NCBI GenBank assembly: GCA_903844155.1
Contig: CAIMSU010000164.1
Location: 1 to 53,958, forward strand
Direction of reading: 5' to 3'
DNA: 53,958 nt
From: an uncultured Pseudomonadota bacterium
Lineage (GTDB): Bacteria > Myxococcota_A > UBA796 > SXON01
In this document: positions 50,151 through 53,958 of the stretch, one piece after another
How the letters are laid out: every line of letters starts with the position of its first letter
How positions within the stretch are numbered: position 1 is the stretch's first letter
Translations under genes and position numbers: made by a program
Notes under the pieces: generated by a model
What the model was told of the DNA's origin: nothing
Database searches by the model: none
Seen by the model: only the letters and a program-made list of their open reading frames with translations

Positions 50151-51016
50151 ACTCCGGCTACACCTACCGCTTCGCCGTTCCGCGCGACGCCTCGCTTATC
50201 GACTTCCTGTGCGGCGAATTCCCGCACTCCGATCGCGCGACCTGGCAGGCCCGCCTGACCGCGGGCGAGGTGAAGCCCGACGACGGCGGCAATCGCTCAC
50301 CGAAAACCCGGCGTTTCGCCTGGCGACGGCCCCCGTGGGAGGAGGAGGCTGTCCCGATGACGTTCGAGGTGGTCTACGACGACGCTGACGTCCTCGTCGT
50401 CGACAAGCCCTCCGGACTGCCGACGATGCCCGCGGGCGGGTTCCTGGACCACACACTGCTGGCGTTGGTCCGGCGGAAAGCCCCTGACGCCAGCCCCATG
50501 CATCGGCTCGGCCGGGGGACGTCCGGTCTGGTCGTCTTCGGGAAGACGCCCGGGGTGCGCTCGCTTCTGCAGGCGGCGTGGCGCGAGCATGCTGTCGTCA
50601 AGACGTACCGGGCGCTCGTCGCCGGCGTACTCGCGGAGTCCGTCACGATCAACGCCAGCATCGGCCCGGTTGTCCACCCCCGGTTGGGCACGGTGCACGC
50701 GGCCGTTCCCCACGGATCCCCCGAGGCCCGCACCGCCGTCTCCCACGTCCGCCCCATCGCCCAGAATGATGGATCAACCTGGGTAGACGTGGACATCGAC
50801 ACTGGCCGGCCCCACCAGATCCGCATCCACCTCGCCTCGATCGGTCACCCGCTCGTCGGCGACCCGCTGTACGGGGTGGGCGGAACGCCGAAATCGGACG
50901 CTTTGCCGGGCGATCTTGGGTATACGCTGCGGGCCTGGCGGATCGTGTTTCCGGCGTTGGATGGGGAGATGAAGACGGTGGAGATCGAGCCTACAGCCGC
51001 GCCATCACCAGCGTAG
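50147..51016 (+). CDS. RluA-family pseudouridine synthase, atypical active site
   Basis: RNA uridine isomerase of the RluA type, 289 residues. VVYDDADVLVVDKPSGLP, KTYRALV, DTGRPHQIRIHLASIGHPLVGDPLYG are all family motifs. The active-site segment, normally HRLDxxTSG with the catalytic Asp, reads HRLGRGTSG here (Gly122 in place of Asp). I recall a similar HRLGRGTSG form in some plant and cyanobacterial homologues, so it may define a subclade. The codon is GGC where GAC would restore Asp. ATG 50147 overlaps the previous stop as ATGA. The 3' end overlaps the convergent E1-alpha-like gene by 26 bases. Confidence 0.85.
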   Translation: MNSGYTYRFAVPRDASLIDFLCGEFPHSDRATWQARLTAGEVKPDDGGNRSPKTRRFAWRRPPWEEEAVPMTFEVVYDDADVLVVDKPSGLPTMPAGGFLDHTLLALVRRKAPDASPMHRLGRGTSGLVVFGKTPGVRSLLQAAWREHAVVKTYRALVAGVLAESVTINASIGPVVHPRLGTVHAAVPHGSPEARTAVSHVRPIAQNDGSTWVDVDIDTGRPHQIRIHLASIGHPLVGDPLYGVGGTPKSDALPGDLGYTLRAWRIVFPALDGEMKTVEIEPTAAPSPA

Positions 51017-51569
51017 CGCCGCTCCGGACGGCCTCGTACACCGCGATCGCATCGGTGCCATCGACCTCAGCGACCGTGAGGCCCGCGGCGCGGAACATGC
51101 CGTCGGGGGCGACCGGGCGCACGAAGGGCCCCGGCGCGGTGTACCAGCTCACGACGTACTGCACCGAGCCAGCGGGCAGCGCGACGATATTCCCCAGCAC
51201 CTCCGCCAGCATTCCGTAGGCGAGGCTGCCGGTCCCGAGGAAGCACAACGCCGTCTCCCCGGCCATCGCCAACCCAACGGCCTGTCCCGCGCGCGCGCTC
51301 GGTGATTCGCCAGCCGGAACCACCCGATACGGCCGGGCGCTTTGCAGCGCATCCGCCGACGCACCGCGCAGCAGCGCAGCCCCGATCTCACGTTTTCCCG
51401 CGAGGATCCACGTCTTCTTGGAGACCGCCATCGTCGCACCGGCGATGATCGCCTCCAGCCCGCGCCCGGAGACCACGGGACCGTCCGCGTGCAGCGCTCG
51501 CAGCCGCTCCACCGCCGCGCCAAGATCGGGGTTTGTCGAAGCCGTTCTCGTCATCGGAGCGCTCGTCAC
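50991..51569 (-). CDS. Short E1-alpha-like protein of the E2 operon
   Basis: A 192-residue protein resembling part of the alpha subunit of 2-oxoacid dehydrogenase E1: AGQAVGLAMAGETALCFLGTGSLAYGML corresponds to the region before and around the thiamine-diphosphate motif. The motif itself, GDG followed by about 25 residues and NN, is replaced by GTG and no Asn pair. Full E1-alpha chains have 320-370 residues. GTG 51569 overlaps the E2 stop as GTGA. It is probably a non-catalytic or structurally reduced subunit. Its membership of the complex is inferred from operon position. Confidence 0.55.
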   Translation of the reverse strand: MTSAPMTRTASTNPDLGAAVERLRALHADGPVVSGRGLEAIIAGATMAVSKKTWILAGKREIGAALLRGASADALQSARPYRVVPAGESPSARAGQAVGLAMAGETALCFLGTGSLAYGMLAEVLGNIVALPAGSVQYVVSWYTAPGPFVRPVAPDGMFRAAGLTVAEVDGTDAIAVYEAVRSGATLVMARL

Positions 51570-52915
51570 CGCAGGTCCAGCATCAGGCTCTCGGGGTTCT
51601 CAAGGATCGCCTTCAGCGCGCTCACAAAGCGTGCGGCGACGGCGCCGTCGATCACGCGATGGTCGAAGCTGGGGGAGAGGTACATCATCGGGCGAACCTC
51701 GACTTTGCCGTCAATGGCGACGGGACGGTCGTGGATCTGGTTCACGCCGAGGATGGCGACCTCGGGGTGGTTGAGGATCGGCGTGGCGAACCGGCCGCCG
51801 ATGTTGCCGACCGACGTGATGGTGAAGGTGCCGCCGCTCAGCTCGTCCGCGCGCGCCTTGTTCTCGCGTACGCGCTGCGTGAGATCGGCGATCTCTGCGC
51901 CCAATTCGGCGAGGCTCTTCTGGTCGACGTGCTTGATGACCGGCACGTAGAGCCCGGCCGGCGTGTCCGTCGCGAGGCCGATGTGGATGTCCTTCCGGAC
52001 GACGAGCGTGAACGCCTCCTCGTCCATCACGGCGTTGACGGTCGGGAATTCACGGAAGACCTGCGCGCACGCCTTCATCACGAACGGCAGGTACGACAGC
52101 TTGATGCCGCGCGAGGCGCCGGCCTCGTTCAGCCGCGCGCGCAGGGCGACGAGGCGGGAGCAGTCGACCTCGTCCACGTAGGTGAAGTGCGGGGCGGTGC
52201 GGTAGGCCTGCACCATCTTCTCGGCGATCTTGCGGCGCAAACCGATGATCTTGATGCGCTCGTCGCCGGTCGCGGGCGTAGGGGTAGCCGAGGAGGCGAC
52301 GAGAGCGGGCGGGGCGACGGGGGCGGGACGGCTGAACTGGTCGACGTCCTCGCGGGTGACACGGCCACCCTTCCCGGTGCCGCCGACGGCCTGGATGTCG
52401 ACGTCGTTTTCGCGGGCGTAGGCGCGAACTGCCGGCGAGGCAGCGGCTTTTTGGCCGGGCGGGGGCGGGACGCGCGCGGCGACGGCAGCGGGGAGGGCGT
52501 CTGGAGTCGCTGGCCTCCCAGGGGCAGGCTTCGCCGGGGCAGCTTCAACGGGCGCCGTGTAGAGCGTCGCGGCACCAGCGCGCGCGGGAGGATCGGCCGC
52601 TGGGGCGGGTTTTGGCGCGGGCGTCGGTGCGGCGACCGGCGGTGTGTGGAGGGTCGCCGCGCCGGCTCGCGCTCCCGCGCTCCCGAGGTCGATCTCGACC
52701 AGCGGCGCGTGTACGCGAACGACATCGCCAGGTTGGCCGTGGGTCTTGGTCACCCGACCCGATTTCGGCGACGAGATCTCCACCGTCGCCTTGTCCGTCA
52801 TGATCTCGCACATCGGCTGGTCCATGGCGACAGCGTCGCCCACGTTCACCAGCCAGCGGACGATCTCGCCCTCGACCACACCCTCACCGATCTCCGGCAA
52901 TGGAAAAACATACAT
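51566..52915 (-). CDS. 2-oxoacid dehydrogenase dihydrolipoyl acyltransferase (E2)
   Basis: Core acyltransferase of a pyruvate- or branched-chain-type dehydrogenase complex, 449 residues. The lipoyl domain has Lys42 in TDKATVEI. An Ala/Pro-rich linker (about 80-150) leads to the peripheral-subunit-binding domain (AVRAYARENDVDIQAVGGTG). The catalytic domain ends with DHRVIDGA, which carries the His and Asp of the HxxxDG site. ATG 52915 follows the upstream stop by seven bases. All elements for activity are present. E1-beta-like and E1-alpha-like genes flank it; no E3 gene lies in the window. Confidence 0.93.
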   Translation of the reverse strand: MYVFPLPEIGEGVVEGEIVRWLVNVGDAVAMDQPMCEIMTDKATVEISSPKSGRVTKTHGQPGDVVRVHAPLVEIDLGSAGARAGAATLHTPPVAAPTPAPKPAPAADPPARAGAATLYTAPVEAAPAKPAPGRPATPDALPAAVAARVPPPPGQKAAASPAVRAYARENDVDIQAVGGTGKGGRVTREDVDQFSRPAPVAPPALVASSATPTPATGDERIKIIGLRRKIAEKMVQAYRTAPHFTYVDEVDCSRLVALRARLNEAGASRGIKLSYLPFVMKACAQVFREFPTVNAVMDEEAFTLVVRKDIHIGLATDTPAGLYVPVIKHVDQKSLAELGAEIADLTQRVRENKARADELSGGTFTITSVGNIGGRFATPILNHPEVAILGVNQIHDRPVAIDGKVEVRPMMYLSPSFDHRVIDGAVAARFVSALKAILENPESLMLDLR

Positions 52916-52922
52916 GGAAGCT

Positions 52923-53732
52923 TCAGTCTCCGGCGACAAGGGTGATGGCGTTGCTGATCTCGGTGGCCGTTGCACCGCGCGGCAGGGTCGTCCACGGGGT
53001 TTCAAGCTTCCAGAACACGGCGGCCAACGCCGAGATCCACGGCCCGTCGCCGACGAACACGAGCCGTCCGGCGCGCCCTGCCTCGGCTGCAAGGGATCCG
53101 TTGCCGCGGACCTCGACGACACCGGCCTCGACGCCGTCAGCCGCCGCCTTCTCGGCCCCGGCGAGCGCGGCCGCGAGGTCGCAGCCGGAGGCAAACACGG
53201 CCACGGCGTCGCCATCGCGGAGCCGGACTGGGTCGCCCAACGCCGCACCCTCGCCAGCTACAGGGGCGTCTGGACCGCAGTCGTCCACGAGCACGCAAAC
53301 GCCCCCGTGAGCGAGCGCCTGGTCGAGCTGGTCCGCGGCATCGGCCTCGCGGCCGGAGACGTAGACCGGCACGTCCACGCCGCGGACATCCGTTCCGCCG
53401 GGAGCGCGGACGATGACCGTTGGCGCGAACGCACCGGCCGATCGCCCGGCGAGTCCGGCGAGGTCCGCGAGCGCGTCCCCAGCCCGACGCAGCCCGTGGG
53501 GGTCGACGACCTCCACCACGACGCGCTTTCCGGCGAGCGCCATTCCGGTCGCGAGCGCGACCGTGGCAGCCTCTGAGAGCGGCGAGGGTTCAGCCTTCAA
53601 CGCCGACAGTGCGCCGTGCACGCCGACGGACTCGCCGAGTACCACGCCCCCGGCAACCACGTGCGCGAGGATCCGGGCCACGACTGGCCGGGCCGCGGGT
53701 GCAGTCAGGTAAGCCGGGTCTCCACGGGGCAA
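52923..53732 (-). CDS. Divergent E1-beta-like protein
   Basis: A 269-residue protein similar to the E1 beta subunit (transketolase-type pyrimidine plus C-terminal domains): LGESVGVHG corresponds to GEDVG, and PLSEAATVALATGMALAG to PISE..(G/A)..G.A..G, with the Glu expected to touch thiamine retained. The central region that normally carries FDQ and QHSQ motifs is missing or unrecognisable, and the protein is about 60 residues short. TTG 53732 is supported by CTGGAG five bases upstream. It is the first gene of the operon with E2 and the E1-alpha-like protein. Confidence 0.6.
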   Translation of the reverse strand: MPRGDPAYLTAPAARPVVARILAHVVAGGVVLGESVGVHGALSALKAEPSPLSEAATVALATGMALAGKRVVVEVVDPHGLRRAGDALADLAGLAGRSAGAFAPTVIVRAPGGTDVRGVDVPVYVSGREADAADQLDQALAHGGVCVLVDDCGPDAPVAGEGAALGDPVRLRDGDAVAVFASGCDLAAALAGAEKAAADGVEAGVVEVRGNGSLAAEAGRAGRLVFVGDGPWISALAAVFWKLETPWTTLPRGATATEISNAITLVAGD

Positions 53733-53855
53733 GCGGACTCCAGAGGCGCGAGGGATCTATCAAGAAACTGGGTGTGACGACCCTCGGCCGATCACGTTCA
53801 GATCGAAGCCTTACCGTCTTTTCTGAGGGGAGCGCCTGACCGGCGCCCCACTCAC

Positions 53856-53935
53856 GGTCGGCCTTTGCGGCCGACCTCCGTGGGCGGGCTCCGTCGACTT
53901 CGGCCCTTGCCGGGCCGACCGGCGCCAGCGGCGCC
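53856..53935. repeat. Cluster of GC-rich inverted repeats
   Basis: Perfect hairpins GGTCGGCC-TTTGC-GGCCGACC (53856-53876) and CGGCCC-TTGCC-GGGCCG (53901-53917), then GGCGCC twice (53921, 53930). No T-run. They lie upstream of the E1-beta-like gene or at the end of a gene beyond the window. No gene is seen from 53733 to the window end. Confidence 0.7.
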
Positions 53936-53958
53936 GTCGTCGACTCCGCGTCGGGCGA

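Overview
The window is GC-rich bacterial DNA (roughly two thirds G+C by eye). The core genes on the right suggest a myxobacterium-like member of the former Deltaproteobacteria. The clues are lipoproteins with Asp/Thr/Ser/Gly-rich spacers after the lipobox, TPR and HEAT-repeat proteins, a degenerate response regulator with a long C-terminal tail, and leaderless-looking promoters. This assignment is inference; no rRNA gene is present to test it.

The window has two parts, separated by a tRNA-Leu(CAA) gene at 30237-30322 (minus). Everything to its left behaves as an integrated genomic island. A large serine recombinase abuts the tRNA, and its last 17 codons are read through the 3' half of the tRNA gene. 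No second copy of the tRNA 3' end was found, so the left end of the island probably lies outside the window.

Island, left to right: (a) an ATPase-transducer/zincin protein whose 5' end looks truncated and joined to foreign sequence; (b) a RecF/OLD-like AAA ATPase and a HEPN-type protein; (c) a type I restriction-modification operon hsdM-hsdS-(AlbA_2/Schlafen-like)-hsdR-(YgjP-like metallopeptidase) joined by overlapping start/stop codons; (d) a minus-strand module with a phage-type small protein, a BRO-N-like antirepressor, an AEP-type primase-helicase and a TPR protein, preceded by 11-bp-phased operator-like repeats; (e) a two-gene plus-strand operon of two predicted nucleases, the first apparently starting at ATT and the second a DUF2779-type protein combining a RecB-like nuclease, a cysteine cluster and a DnaQ-like exonuclease; (f) a minus-strand block of four unrecognised genes around a symmetric array of ten 9-bp repeats (five in each orientation) flanking an AT-richer centre; (g) the serine recombinase. 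Modules (b), (c) and (e) look like defence functions, (d) and (f) like replication or control functions of the element.

Core region to the right of the tRNA: a glycoside-hydrolase-like lipoprotein gene broken by one in-frame TAG; a predicted beta-propeller protein and an orphan ParA; a membrane diguanylate cyclase overlapping argC; argD and an ArgF' whose specificity residue points to succinylornithine rather than acetylornithine; a polyprenyl glycosylphosphotransferase divergent from kdsA; an M1 aminopeptidase with a HEAT-repeat tail; a TPR membrane protein; a pseudo-receiver; valS; two secreted lipoproteins; an RluA-type pseudouridine synthase lacking the usual catalytic Asp; and a three-gene 2-oxoacid-dehydrogenase-like operon in which E2 looks intact but both E1-like subunits are short and have lost recognisable cofactor motifs.
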